A stretch of 64,000 nt of DNA from Ruegeria atlantica. Lineage in GTDB: Bacteria > Pseudomonadota > Alphaproteobacteria > Rhodobacterales > Rhodobacteraceae. Positions 8,763 through 17,459 of the stretch are shown piece after piece. Each line of letters begins with the position of its first letter. Position 1 is the stretch's first letter. The stretch is from assembly GCF_013033965.1 (NCBI RefSeq), contig NZ_WQFE01000012.1, positions 62,001-126,000 on the forward strand. The letters are read 5' to 3'. The notes beneath the pieces are model-generated. The model did not search any database. It was not told where the DNA came from and saw nothing but the letters and a program-made list of their open reading frames with translations. The translations under genes were made by a program, and so were the position numbers.

Positions 8763-9149
8763 TTATGCCCGGCCCAGACTGCTGCGCAGAATAGTGATGG
8801 AGGATTTGTAGATCGCCAGGGCGCGGTCATGCTGACGTTTGACCTCGACGCCCTTTAGCATCTCCTCTTCCACGGAAACGCCGTTGCCGTTTGGGTCACC
8901 CGAAGGCGCAGCCTCAATCTCCGCCCAGGGCTTTGGACCTCCAACGCCGTGCAGATGACCGGCCCGCGTGGCGGTCATTGCGACGTCACGACCTGAGATT
9001 TCGAATGCTTTCTTAAAGGGCTCGATATCGCGTGGCTGGTAGCCGGGCGTATCCGCGTTGGCCATGTTTCGCGCAATGACGGATTGCCGTTGTCCGGCAT
9101 GGGTTGCCATTGCGTACGCGGTCTTAAAGACGTTCAGGTCATAGAACAT
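8763..9149 (-). CDS. flgB: Proximal rod protein FlgB
   Basis: The start was placed at ATG 9149 because GGGAG lies eight bases upstream of it. The in-frame ATG at 9176 lacks a ribosome-binding site and would add nine residues. The 128-aa protein shows the motif IARNMANADTPGYQPRDI and ends with the helix VKRQHDRALAIYKSSITILRSSLG. FlgB is the first rod protein. It is the promoter-proximal gene of the leftward flagellar operon and diverges from fliI across 86 bases. Confidence 0.94.
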   Translation of the reverse strand: MFYDLNVFKTAYAMATHAGQRQSVIARNMANADTPGYQPRDIEPFKKAFEISGRDVAMTATRAGHLHGVGGPKPWAEIEAAPSGDPNGNGVSVEEEMLKGVEVKRQHDRALAIYKSSITILRSSLGRA

Positions 9150-9235
9150 CGGGGCTTCTCCCTCGATCAATTTCAATCAAGGCTTAACCCCGATTCCTTT
9201 AGAAACCGTTTTCAGAAACCATTGGAGAACCCACG

Positions 9236-10573
9236 ATGTCCGATCTCGACCCGATGCTTTTGAAATGTGAATTCGACCGACTGTCTGCCGCACGCTATAT
9301 GGGACGCGTAGCCAGCGTCGCGCGCGGGGTTATAGAGGTTGAAGGCCTCGCAGTGCATGCGCGGATCGGGGATCATGTGACCTTACACCGACGCAATGGG
9401 CCGGATCTGGCAGGTGAGATATTGCATGTCGATTCGGACCTGATTCACATGCTGCCCGCTACGGCATCGGACGGAGTCTGTCTTGGCGACAGGGTGATTC
9501 TGAATCAAACACCAGCCTTTGCGCCGGGAATGCACTGGTTGGGAAGGGTGGTCGACCCGTTTGGCAATCCGTTGGACGGAAAACCGCTGCTGTCGGGAGT
9601 TCAGGAGCAGGACATAATGCAAGCCCCTCCACCAGCCGTCGATCGCAAACCTTTGGGTCAAAGAATGGAAACGGGCCTTGCCATGCTGAACACTATGCTG
9701 CCCATCGTTCAGGGTCAGCGCATTGGATTGTTCGCCGGTTCTGGCGTGGGAAAGTCCACGCTGCTTGCAACCCTGGCGCGGTCGATGCAGGCAGATGTGG
9801 TCGTCGTTGCGCTGGTGGGCGAGCGTGGACGCGAAGTGAACGAGTTTGTCACGCGTGCGCTGGGTGCTGAAGGAATGAAGCGGTCAGTTGTGGTGGCCGC
9901 GACCTCGGATCAGTCCGCGCTTGCACGACGGCGCTGTGTCTGGTCGGCGATGTCGGTGGCGGAATACCTGCGTGATCAGGGGCTGAACGTTCTGTTTCTG
10001 GCCGATTCGGTGACGCGCTTTGCCGAGGCGCATCGCGAAATCGCTGTCGCAATGGGTGAGCAACCCTCGCTGAGGGGGTTTCCACCCTCGGTCACGCCCT
10101 TGATCGCCGGCCTGTGCGAGCGAGCCGGGCCGGGAACAGAGGAACAAGGCGATATCACGGCCGTGTTCAGCGTGCTGGTCGCCGGTTCGGACATGGACGA
10201 ACCCATCGCCGACATTCTACGCGGTGTATTGGACGGCCACATCATACTGAGCCGCGAGATCGCCGAACGCGGCCGGTTTCCCGCCATCGACCTCAGCCGG
10301 TCCGTGTCACGAAGTCTTCCCGGTGCCGCATCGCCTGAGGAAAACCAGATGATCCTGGAAACCCGGCGGCTGGTTGGCAGTTATGAGCAATCCGAAGTCA
10401 TGATAAAGGCCGGGCTGTATTCAGAAGGCGCTGACCCTCTGCTGGATCAGGCCGTGCGTGTGCATGATGAATTGGACGCGTTCTTCGCCAAACCCGAAAC
10501 CGAGGGCCTCAGGAACAGCTTTGACCGCCTTCAGCTAATCCTGCGCCGTGCGGGCACCGCATTGACGCACTAG
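9236..10573 (+). CDS. fliI: Flagellum-specific ATPase FliI
   Basis: The 445-aa protein has an F1-beta-like fold. Walker A is at residues 168-174 (GSGVGKS). It also has the VALVGERGREVNEF segment and a Walker B strand ending LFLADSVTRFA near residue 250. FliI hydrolyses ATP at the cytoplasmic base of the flagellar export apparatus. ATG 9236 has GGAG eight bases upstream. It diverges from flgB. fliH and fliJ are not adjacent in this window. Confidence 0.96.
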   Translation: MSDLDPMLLKCEFDRLSAARYMGRVASVARGVIEVEGLAVHARIGDHVTLHRRNGPDLAGEILHVDSDLIHMLPATASDGVCLGDRVILNQTPAFAPGMHWLGRVVDPFGNPLDGKPLLSGVQEQDIMQAPPPAVDRKPLGQRMETGLAMLNTMLPIVQGQRIGLFAGSGVGKSTLLATLARSMQADVVVVALVGERGREVNEFVTRALGAEGMKRSVVVAATSDQSALARRRCVWSAMSVAEYLRDQGLNVLFLADSVTRFAEAHREIAVAMGEQPSLRGFPPSVTPLIAGLCERAGPGTEEQGDITAVFSVLVAGSDMDEPIADILRGVLDGHIILSREIAERGRFPAIDLSRSVSRSLPGAASPEENQMILETRRLVGSYEQSEVMIKAGLYSEGADPLLDQAVRVHDELDAFFAKPETEGLRNSFDRLQLILRRAGTALTH

Positions 10574-10596
10574 CGAAGTCCCGACAGTTTTAAGTG

Positions 10597-10611
10597 TTAA
10601 GTCCGCCTTAA
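10597..10611 (+). promoter_or_regulatory. CtrA-type site upstream of motB
   Basis: The sequence reads TTAA-GTCCGCC-TTAA, which is the TTAA-N7-TTAA consensus for the cell-cycle regulator CtrA of alphaproteobacteria. A further TTAA half lies just upstream. The site is 47 bases before the motB ATG, in the short space after fliI. It suggests CtrA-dependent control of the motB-flgEKLI run, as known for roseobacter flagellar genes. The match is by eye only. Confidence 0.6.
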
Positions 10612-10657
10612 GACCTGCCCTGCTACCCCAGTAACGGGTGATAAAAAGGTGGTGGAG

Positions 10658-11494
10658 ATGGGTGCGCAAACCAATGCGGCGCCAATCATCATCAAGAAGA
10701 AACGTGTGTCAGGTGGCGATGGTCACCACGGTGGAGCGTGGAAAGTCGCGTATGCCGACTTTGTCACGGCCATGATGGCGTTCTTCATGTTGATGTGGCT
10801 GTTGAATGCAACGACGGAAAAACAACGCAAAGGGCTGGCGGATTACTTCTCGCCGACAATTCCCGTGAATCCGGTGTCAGGCGGCGGTGACGGCGCCTTT
10901 GGCGGCAACAATATGTTCTCGGAAAAAACCATGGTGATGGATGGTTCGGGTGCCAGCCAGAAAAGTCCGACGGTTGCCCGGCAGGCACGCGGTTCGGTCG
11001 GCGTGAACGCAGAAGGCGGTAAAGAGACTGTCGAGGATTTCTCGTCACTAGAAGCCGAGCTTCTGGGGCGCACCGGCGAAAGCCTTGTTTCGGACAAGGT
11101 GCGGAAACATATCGTCACGCGCGTCACCGACGAAGGATTGGTTGTCGAACTGTTCGATACAGACGATCAGCCGCTGTTCGAATCGGGAACCGACAAACCC
11201 ACCGCGATGATGCGCGCGCTGGCGCTTCTGGTGGCGCGGTCTTCGGACCTGGTGCAGAACGCCGTCGCCGTTGAAGGACACGTACACGCTTCACCGGTTG
11301 TCCTGGCAAAAAACCCGGCCTGGGACCTGTCGACGGCCCGCGCTCAATCCGTGCGCCAAATGTTGCAGGGCAAGGGTTTGGCGGCCGAAAGGCTGGATCG
11401 GGTCACGGGCCATGCGGACCGCGAACTGACGGTCAAAAACCCGATGGCAGTTCGCAACAACAGGATCGAAATCATATTTCTACGCACACCCTAA
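10658..11494 (+). CDS. motB: Flagellar stator protein MotB
   Basis: ATG 10658 was chosen (278 aa) because AAAAAGG precedes it by eight bases. The in-frame GTG at 10649 overlaps that site. The protein begins with a positively charged head, then one membrane helix (about residues 25-48) that starts YADFVTAMMAFF and contains the proton-binding Asp. The C-terminal OmpA-like peptidoglycan-binding domain ends RNNRIEIIF. MotB anchors the stator to the wall. motA is not in the window, and CtrA-type sites precede the gene. Confidence 0.93.
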   Translation: MGAQTNAAPIIIKKKRVSGGDGHHGGAWKVAYADFVTAMMAFFMLMWLLNATTEKQRKGLADYFSPTIPVNPVSGGGDGAFGGNNMFSEKTMVMDGSGASQKSPTVARQARGSVGVNAEGGKETVEDFSSLEAELLGRTGESLVSDKVRKHIVTRVTDEGLVVELFDTDDQPLFESGTDKPTAMMRALALLVARSSDLVQNAVAVEGHVHASPVVLAKNPAWDLSTARAQSVRQMLQGKGLAAERLDRVTGHADRELTVKNPMAVRNNRIEIIFLRTP

Positions 11495-11523
11495 ACCCAA
11501 AAGGATAGGACGCATTTTACCTG

Positions 11524-11580
11524 TTAGCGTGCTGTTAAGGGCCAGCACGTTAGCTGTTGCATCACGTTTTGACGCAACAG
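11524..11580 (+). promoter_or_regulatory. flgE upstream region: CtrA-like site and two inverted repeats
   Basis: TTAG-N7-TTAA occupies 11524-11538, one base from the CtrA consensus. An inverted repeat CGTGCTG/CAGCACG (11528-11534 and 11543-11549) and a second, CTGTTGC/GCAACAG (11554-11560 and 11574-11580), lie between it and the flgE ribosome-binding site AAGGG. The second hairpin would form in the flgE 5' leader. Whether it modulates hook-protein translation is inference. Confidence 0.45.
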
Positions 11581-11592
11581 AAGGGCGTGCCA

Positions 11593-12888
11593 ATGACAAT
11601 TTCCTCTTCGCTGAACGCCGGTGTGGCCGCTTTGAAGGCCAACGCGAACCGGCTGGCGACCATCTCTGACAATATCGCCAACTCGTCCACCTTTGGCTAC
11701 AAGCGGGTTGAGACCGACTTTCACTCGATGGTCACGTCCGGTCAGGGTGGCAGCTATTCGGCAGGCGGTGTCAGAACCACAAGTCAGCGGATGATCGACC
11801 AGCGCGGGTCGCTGGTGACCACAAACAATTCAACCGATTTGGCAGTGCGCGGTCGCGGCCTTCTGCCGGTGCGGCCCAGCTCTCAGGTTGGATCAAATTC
11901 GAATGAGATGTTGCTAACCACGACCGGTTCGTTCCGCACAAACGAACAAGGTCATCTTGTCACCCAATCTGGGCTCGTCCTATTGGGTTGGCCCGCCGAT
12001 CCGGATGGATCGATCCCCAATGTGCCAAGGGATACACCGGCTGCGCTTGAACCGGTCAAACTCAGTGTCAATCAACTGTCCGGCTCTCCGACCACAAGCA
12101 TGAACCTGCGCATGAACCTTCCGGCCACTGCAACGGATGCAGGTGCGCCCGGCGACGCACAGCCTTTGTCGGTCGAGTACTTTGACAATCTCGGAAAATC
12201 TGAATCCGTGAACATAGAACTGGTCCCGACTGTGCCTGGAACCGGGTCCAGCAACGAATGGACCATGACACTGCGCGATACCGCATCGGGCGGCGCAGTG
12301 ATCGGAGAATACCGCATGACCTTCACCGACAGCCGGACAGCAGGCGGTACGCTGGCCAGCGTGACCGCAATTTCAGGCGGTGCTTACGATCCGGCAAATG
12401 GCAGTTTTGTGGTGAATGTTGATGGCGGGCCGATGGAGATCAATATCGGTCAGATCGGTGACAAGAACGGGATTACGCAACTTTCGGACACCTTTGCCCC
12501 CGTGTCGATTAACCGCGACGGTGCCCCTGTTGCAACGATGACCGGCGTGAAGGTGGATGAAAACGGATATGTCTACGCACAATACGACAGCGGCCTCAGC
12601 CGGCGCGTGTATCAGATACCGCTTGTCGACGTTCCCAACCCAAACGGGCTAAAGGCGCTGGATAATCAGACCTATGCCCCATCCCGCGATAGTGGAACGT
12701 TCTTCCTTTGGAACGCAGGCGATGGACCGACCGGAGATCTGGTGTCCTTTGCACGCGAAGAATCCACGACCGATGTAGCAACCGAACTGACCTCGATGAT
12801 CCAGACGCAGCGGGCGTTTTCCTCAAGCGCCAAGGTGATCCAGACCGTCGACGAGATGCTGCAGGAAACGACAAACATCAAACGTTGA
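11593..12888 (+). CDS. flgE: Flagellar hook protein FlgE
   Basis: The start was set at ATG 11593 (MTISSSLNAGVAALKANANR) with AAGGG seven bases upstream, giving 431 aa. The N-terminal axial motif TISDNIANSSTFGYKRVE and C-terminal helix ELTSMIQTQRAFSSSAKVIQTVDEML define it. The middle is the FlgE D2-type domain with SVEYFDNLGKSESVNIE. FlgE polymerises into the hook. The following gene, flgK, starts 33 bases downstream. Confidence 0.95.
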   Translation: MTISSSLNAGVAALKANANRLATISDNIANSSTFGYKRVETDFHSMVTSGQGGSYSAGGVRTTSQRMIDQRGSLVTTNNSTDLAVRGRGLLPVRPSSQVGSNSNEMLLTTTGSFRTNEQGHLVTQSGLVLLGWPADPDGSIPNVPRDTPAALEPVKLSVNQLSGSPTTSMNLRMNLPATATDAGAPGDAQPLSVEYFDNLGKSESVNIELVPTVPGTGSSNEWTMTLRDTASGGAVIGEYRMTFTDSRTAGGTLASVTAISGGAYDPANGSFVVNVDGGPMEINIGQIGDKNGITQLSDTFAPVSINRDGAPVATMTGVKVDENGYVYAQYDSGLSRRVYQIPLVDVPNPNGLKALDNQTYAPSRDSGTFFLWNAGDGPTGDLVSFAREESTTDVATELTSMIQTQRAFSSSAKVIQTVDEMLQETTNIKR

Positions 12889-12921
12889 TTTAGGGCGCTG
12901 AGCTAAGAAAGGACCCGTCCG

Positions 12922-14373
12922 ATGAACATGACGACAGCATTGAACAATGCCTTGGGCGGCCTGACCGCCGCCAGTCGCGGGGCCGCAGTTGTCTCGGGCA
13001 ATATCGCAAACGCCCTGACACCGGGTTACGCGCGTCGTTCGCTGGAACTGGCGACAAGTCCGATCTCAGGCAATGGCGTGCGCACCGTCGGTGTGACGCG
13101 CCATCAGGACCCGGTCCTGATCGCCAACCGGCGCGATACCGATGCAAATCTTGCTGGCGCAAGCGCAATCTCGGATTTCTACACGCGTTTTGAAAAGGCC
13201 GTCGGCTCGGTCGATGAGCCGAAATCCTTCGCCTCTCGGCTGAACGAGTTTGAAAACAGCCTGACAACGGCCGCCAGCCTGCCGGATTCCAAAGTGCGGC
13301 TGGATCAGGCGGCCCGCGCGGCACGAGGTCTGGCAGACAGTCTGAATGCGGCGTCCGAAGGGCTGCGTCAGGCACGGTCGGATGCGGACAGGACCATCGG
13401 TAAACAGGTCAACCGCTTGAATCAGTCTTTGCAGGGCATCGAAGACCTGAACAACAAAATCCCCAGCGTTAGAAACGCTGGCGGTGACATCAACGCCCTT
13501 CTGGACCAGCGCCAGGTGTTGATTGATCAGGTGAACGAGCTGATCCCGATCAACGTTGTGGCCCGGGATAACGACCGGGTGTCGCTGTATTCAGATGGCG
13601 GTTTGATCCTATTGGAAGGACAAGCCGCTGAATTCAGCTTTACGACAACGGGCGAAACCAAACCGCATATGACAATCGCCAATGGCCTGCTATCAGGGCT
13701 TGAGATGAACGGGCAACCCGTGCGTACCAGCGGCGTCAATGCGCAGCTTCGCGGCGGTGCCCTGGCTGCTCAGTTCGAGATTCGCGATGATCTTTCTATC
13801 GAAGCGCAAGTTCATTTGGACACCTCAGCCCAAGACTTGATCGAACGGTTCGAGACCGCTGGCCTGGATCCGACCGTCACGGCAACCGATCCCGGCTTGT
13901 TCACTGATGAGGGAAATCGCTTCAACGCGGCTGCGGTCACCGGTTTGGCTTCGCGCATAAGCCTGAACGCGGCCGTGGACCCTGATACTGGCGGCGACAG
14001 CTGGAAATTGCGCGCGGGCCTCGGCGCTACCACTTCTGGGGATCCGGGAGACGCAACTCAATTGCGAGCCTTTGGGTCGGTCCTGAATGATGCCCGCCCT
14101 GTTGCCGGAGGACTATATGGAACCGGAAACATGCGGGCAGCGGAAATTGCCGAGGCTCTTTTGTCCAAGGCCGGGGCAGACGCGCATGCCGCCGAAGGGC
14201 GCATGACATTCGCCAAGAACGCTCAACTGGAAATGGCCAAGATCGAAGCTGAACACGGCGTTGACACCGACACCGAGCTGCAAAACCTGATGCAAATCGA
14301 AAAGACTTACGCCGCGAATGCACGGCTCATCTCGACCGTGGATGAGATGATGGACACTCTGCTGAGGTTGTGA
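12922..14373 (+). CDS. flgK: Hook-filament junction protein FlgK (HAP1)
   Basis: The 483-aa protein is similar to other alphaproteobacterial FlgK, with an N-terminal rod/hook motif (VVSGNIANALTPGYARRSLEL) and a C-terminal helix LQNLMQIEKTYAANARLISTVDEMMD. The segment NDLNNKIPS-like region (GIEDLNNKIPSVRNAGGDIN) and the following LLDQRQVLIDQVNELIPI are FlgK-specific. It forms the first junction ring between hook and filament. It is followed directly by flgL. Confidence 0.94.
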   Translation: MNMTTALNNALGGLTAASRGAAVVSGNIANALTPGYARRSLELATSPISGNGVRTVGVTRHQDPVLIANRRDTDANLAGASAISDFYTRFEKAVGSVDEPKSFASRLNEFENSLTTAASLPDSKVRLDQAARAARGLADSLNAASEGLRQARSDADRTIGKQVNRLNQSLQGIEDLNNKIPSVRNAGGDINALLDQRQVLIDQVNELIPINVVARDNDRVSLYSDGGLILLEGQAAEFSFTTTGETKPHMTIANGLLSGLEMNGQPVRTSGVNAQLRGGALAAQFEIRDDLSIEAQVHLDTSAQDLIERFETAGLDPTVTATDPGLFTDEGNRFNAAAVTGLASRISLNAAVDPDTGGDSWKLRAGLGATTSGDPGDATQLRAFGSVLNDARPVAGGLYGTGNMRAAEIAEALLSKAGADAHAAEGRMTFAKNAQLEMAKIEAEHGVDTDTELQNLMQIEKTYAANARLISTVDEMMDTLLRL

Positions 14374-14375
14374 CG

Positions 14376-15383
14376 ATGAATGTGACTTCCATTGGTGATC
14401 TGGCGCGCGGGCTGACGTTGAGATCGCGGTCGACCGAAATCAAAAACCAGATCGAAACACTGTCCTACGAATTATCTTCGGGAAGGGTACAGGACCTGTC
14501 TGGCCATTTGGACGGGGATTACTCTCACCTACTGGACCTGGATCGCAGCTTGTCCAGACTGGACGCGTTCAAAGTATCGACGGCCGAAGCAGGTTTGTTC
14601 ACGGATGCGATGCAGCTGAGCTTGAATACAGTTGCCGGCGCTGTTGAAGGGATTACCGCCTCGCTTCTGTCCTTTGGCACCTCAAATCAGGCAGTGACCC
14701 ATGAAAACGCATCGACTCAGGCCAAAAACGAACTGAACGCGATCGTGTCGGCATTGAACACCCGGGCCGGAGGGCGCAGCCTGTATTCGGGCACCGCAAC
14801 GGATGTCTCTCCGCTGCCATCCGCAGACACGCTGATCACCGCACTTACGGCGGAACTGATAGGCGCAGCCACTGTTGCGGACATCAGGCAGCGAGCAGAG
14901 GACTGGTTTGATGATCCTGCCGGGTTCGATGCGGTGATTTATCAGGGATCCGACACAAAACTGGCCCCCATGCAGATATCTGAGAACGAAAGCGTATCAG
15001 TTCCCGTGACAGCGACGGATCCGGCCATCAAAGCCGCGCTTCGCGATATTGCAGTCGCGGCTGTAATCGCGGACAGCGGTCTCAATGTTCCAACACAACA
15101 GAGAACGGCTTTGTTCAAACAGCTCGGGGTCGATCTGGTCAACGCCAAGGATCAGTTGGTGAGGCTGCGCGCCGATGTCGGTGCGACCGAAGCCCGCATC
15201 GAACAGGCGCAAACGCGAAACAACGCTGCGCGGACCAGTTTGCAAAGCAGCCGAAATACATTGATAGCAGCGGACCCTTACGAAACCGCGACTCAGTTGC
15301 AAACCGTCCAGTTCCAACTGGAAAGCCTGTATTCCGTCACCGTTCGCAATGCGAACCTGTCGCTGGTGAATTTCCTGAGATGA
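14376..15383 (+). CDS. flgL: Hook-filament junction protein FlgL (HAP3)
   Basis: ATG 14376 was chosen because GAGG sits eight bases upstream. GTG 14370 is in frame but would leave almost no spacing. The 335-aa product is flagellin-like at both ends: an N-terminal helix with IKNQIETLSYELSSGRVQDL and a C-terminal helix with AQTRNNAARTSLQSSRNTLIAADPYETATQLQ (in parts). FlgL forms the second junction ring. It starts two bases after the flgK stop and overlaps flgI by four bases. Confidence 0.9.
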   Translation: MNVTSIGDLARGLTLRSRSTEIKNQIETLSYELSSGRVQDLSGHLDGDYSHLLDLDRSLSRLDAFKVSTAEAGLFTDAMQLSLNTVAGAVEGITASLLSFGTSNQAVTHENASTQAKNELNAIVSALNTRAGGRSLYSGTATDVSPLPSADTLITALTAELIGAATVADIRQRAEDWFDDPAGFDAVIYQGSDTKLAPMQISENESVSVPVTATDPAIKAALRDIAVAAVIADSGLNVPTQQRTALFKQLGVDLVNAKDQLVRLRADVGATEARIEQAQTRNNAARTSLQSSRNTLIAADPYETATQLQTVQFQLESLYSVTVRNANLSLVNFLR

Positions 15384-16474
15384 GAATCCTTGTTTTTCTT
15401 CTGATGCTGCTTCCTGGCCTTGCCTCCGCCGGCGCGATCCGCCTGAAAGATCTGGTGGATTTCGACGGGGTTCGTGGAAACGATCTGGTTGGTTACGGCC
15501 TGGTTGTGGGGCTGAATGGAACCGGGGACGGACTCAGGAATTCGCCTTTTACCGAAGAGATCATGTCCAACATCCTTGAAAGGTTGGGCGTCAACGTCAA
15601 CGGCGAGGATTTCCGCCCCAAAAACGTGGCTGCGGTATTGGTGACAGCAAGTCTGCCGCCCTTCTCGCGTGTCGGCGGGCAAATCGACGTTACGGTATCC
15701 GCGATCGGGGATTCCAAAAGCCTGCTGGGCGGTACACTGATCATGACCCCGCTGAACGCGGCAGACGGTCAGATTTACGCAGTTGCGCAGGGAACCGTTC
15801 TGGCCGGCGGTGCCGTTGCCGAGGGAGAGGCCGCTTCGGTGGTTCAGGGCGTTCCCACATCCGGTGTGATCCCGTCCGGAGCCAGGGTGGAACGTGAGAT
15901 CGACTTTGAACTTTCAACGCTCACCCAGATGCGCCTGGCCCTGCGGGAACCGGATTTTACAACAGCAGGCAGGATCGAAGCCGCCATCAATACCGAATTC
16001 AATCGTGCGGTGGCCATCATGCGCGATTCCGGCACGGTCGACCTGAACATCGAAGCAACGCAGGCAATCTCGACGGCCCATGCACTTGGGCGGATCGAGA
16101 ACATTTTAGTTGAACCCGAAACCAAAGCCCGTGTCGTGGTGGATCAACGTTCGGGCACAATTGTCATGGGGCAGGAAGTACGAATATCCCGGGTGGCGGT
16201 TTCGCAGGGTAACCTCACACTCACGGTCGAAGAAGCGCCGATTGCGGTGCAGCCCAACCCGTTTGCGCGCGGCGAGACTGTTGTGGTACCCAGAACAATC
16301 GCAGGGATAGAAGAAGAGGAAGGCACCGGGTTGGCCGAAATTCCCGAAGCAACAACCCTATCCGAAGTCGTGGCCGGATTGAATGCGCTTGGGGTGTCGC
16401 CGCGTGACATGATCGACATTCTGAAAACGATCAAAGCCGCTGGAGCCCTGCACGCCGAGTTTATCGTTCGATGA
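15380..16474 (+). CDS. flgI: Flagellar P-ring protein FlgI
   Basis: The 364-aa protein has a signal peptide (residues 1-17, ending GLASA). The highly conserved FlgI start follows (IRLKDLVDFDGVRGNDLVGYG), then VGLNGTGDG and the C-terminal VVAGLNALGVSPRDMIDILKTIKAAGALHAE. FlgI makes the periplasmic P ring in the peptidoglycan layer, with FlgA as chaperone. It starts inside the flgL stop (ATGA) and is the last gene of the rightward flagellar run. Confidence 0.97.
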   Translation: MRILVFLLMLLPGLASAGAIRLKDLVDFDGVRGNDLVGYGLVVGLNGTGDGLRNSPFTEEIMSNILERLGVNVNGEDFRPKNVAAVLVTASLPPFSRVGGQIDVTVSAIGDSKSLLGGTLIMTPLNAADGQIYAVAQGTVLAGGAVAEGEAASVVQGVPTSGVIPSGARVEREIDFELSTLTQMRLALREPDFTTAGRIEAAINTEFNRAVAIMRDSGTVDLNIEATQAISTAHALGRIENILVEPETKARVVVDQRSGTIVMGQEVRISRVAVSQGNLTLTVEEAPIAVQPNPFARGETVVVPRTIAGIEEEEGTGLAEIPEATTLSEVVAGLNALGVSPRDMIDILKTIKAAGALHAEFIVR

Positions 16475-16536
16475 AAAACACAGCCGCAAAGATCACTGCC
16501 GAGATTGATGGCGGTGGCAGTTGGTTCCGCCTAAAC

Positions 16537-17181
16537 TTATTTCGATTTCCAAGTGTTTAACCACTTCCGAAATCTGCTTCCTTGCTCTTCAATTGCGTCG
16601 CCCGCGGCATAGAGGCCATCTTCCATATTCTCGATCACGGGATCGACCCGCGCCTCGCGAAATCGGCGCCAACGGACCCAAAGCGCCCAGACAATCGCGA
16701 AGAAGACGGTCAGGAATATGATGTTGAACCAGGGAATGATCCGAACGTCTTGGCTGTCTACCGACCAGATCTTTACGGCATTCGGGAAAATCGACAGGAA
16801 CTCGCTTCGCCAACCGTAGTGGCGGACAACGACCCAGCGAGGTGCTTCGGTTGTTGATTTCAAATCCGCGGCTTCGGCCTGCAGGTTCGACGAGTTTAGT
16901 TTGAAATAAGGTGGCCAGCCCCAGCCGGTGTCTTCGTTCCGATAAACCATGACCTTGCTGTTGGTCTTCCGGGTCTGAATGAAGAACACATCGCGGTTGG
17001 GCGTAGTCGCATCGCTGCCGACGTCATGAACCGACCAGAAGATGCTGTTCTCACCGGGGTCGATCCGTTTCTCGTACGTATCCGAAATCCGGACAACGTC
17101 GTGCTGCGGCAGGGTGTAATTCAACACCGCCGCAATTGTGCCCCAGAACAGAATGATGATGGCCCATTTGACGTAACGCAT
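16537..17181 (-). CDS. DUF1523 family membrane protein
   Basis: The 214-aa protein starts at ATG 17181, with GAGGG eight bases upstream. The frame also has a GTG at 17196. It has an N-terminal membrane helix (residues 5-24), a periplasmic domain with LPQHDVVRI and YRNEDTGWGWPPYFKLNSSNLQ in two pieces, then a second helix near 155-175 and a charged cytoplasmic tail. The motif set is that of DUF1523, a family frequent in Rhodobacteraceae with no known function. It is the last gene of the AAA+ operon and converges on flgI. Confidence 0.8.
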   Translation of the reverse strand: MRYVKWAIIILFWGTIAAVLNYTLPQHDVVRISDTYEKRIDPGENSIFWSVHDVGSDATTPNRDVFFIQTRKTNSKVMVYRNEDTGWGWPPYFKLNSSNLQAEAADLKSTTEAPRWVVVRHYGWRSEFLSIFPNAVKIWSVDSQDVRIIPWFNIIFLTVFFAIVWALWVRWRRFREARVDPVIENMEDGLYAAGDAIEEQGSRFRKWLNTWKSK

Positions 17182-17192
17182 CAGCGAAACCC

Positions 17193-17459
17193 TCACATGA
17201 AATTCGTAACATAAATCAGGATCGCGATCAGGCCCAGCGGCACGACGTAAATCCCCAGGATCAGTTTGCGGCGAAACGATCCGTCATATTTTTTCAGACC
17301 GCGCTGGACAAAGGCATCCTTGTCGCCGGTCATTCCCTTTTTCTCCCAGTGTGCGATCAGTTTTCCGCGCCGAACCCAACGGGAATAGATCGATACGCCC
17401 ACATAGAGGATCGTCAGAAATATCAGCAGCGGAATCAAAAACCGTAATGCGACGAACAT
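17193..17459 (-). CDS. Small two-helix membrane protein, unknown
   Basis: This 88-aa protein has one hydrophobic segment at each end (about residues 4-24 and 66-86) around a basic, soluble centre (RRGKLIAHWEKKGMTGDKDAFVQ in two parts). It is predicted to be an inner-membrane hairpin with both termini on one side. No family was recognised. The ATG directly follows the stop of the DUF6638 gene with no gap, and its stop lies 11 bases before the DUF1523 start, so all three are co-transcribed. Confidence 0.7.
   Translation of the reverse strand: MFVALRFLIPLLIFLTILYVGVSIYSRWVRRGKLIAHWEKKGMTGDKDAFVQRGLKKYDGSFRRKLILGIYVVPLGLIAILIYVTNFM

Noticed and set aside
16475..16536. Terminator after flgI
   Set aside because: Only a weak ACTGCC/GGCAGT repeat with a long loop and no T-tract was seen.
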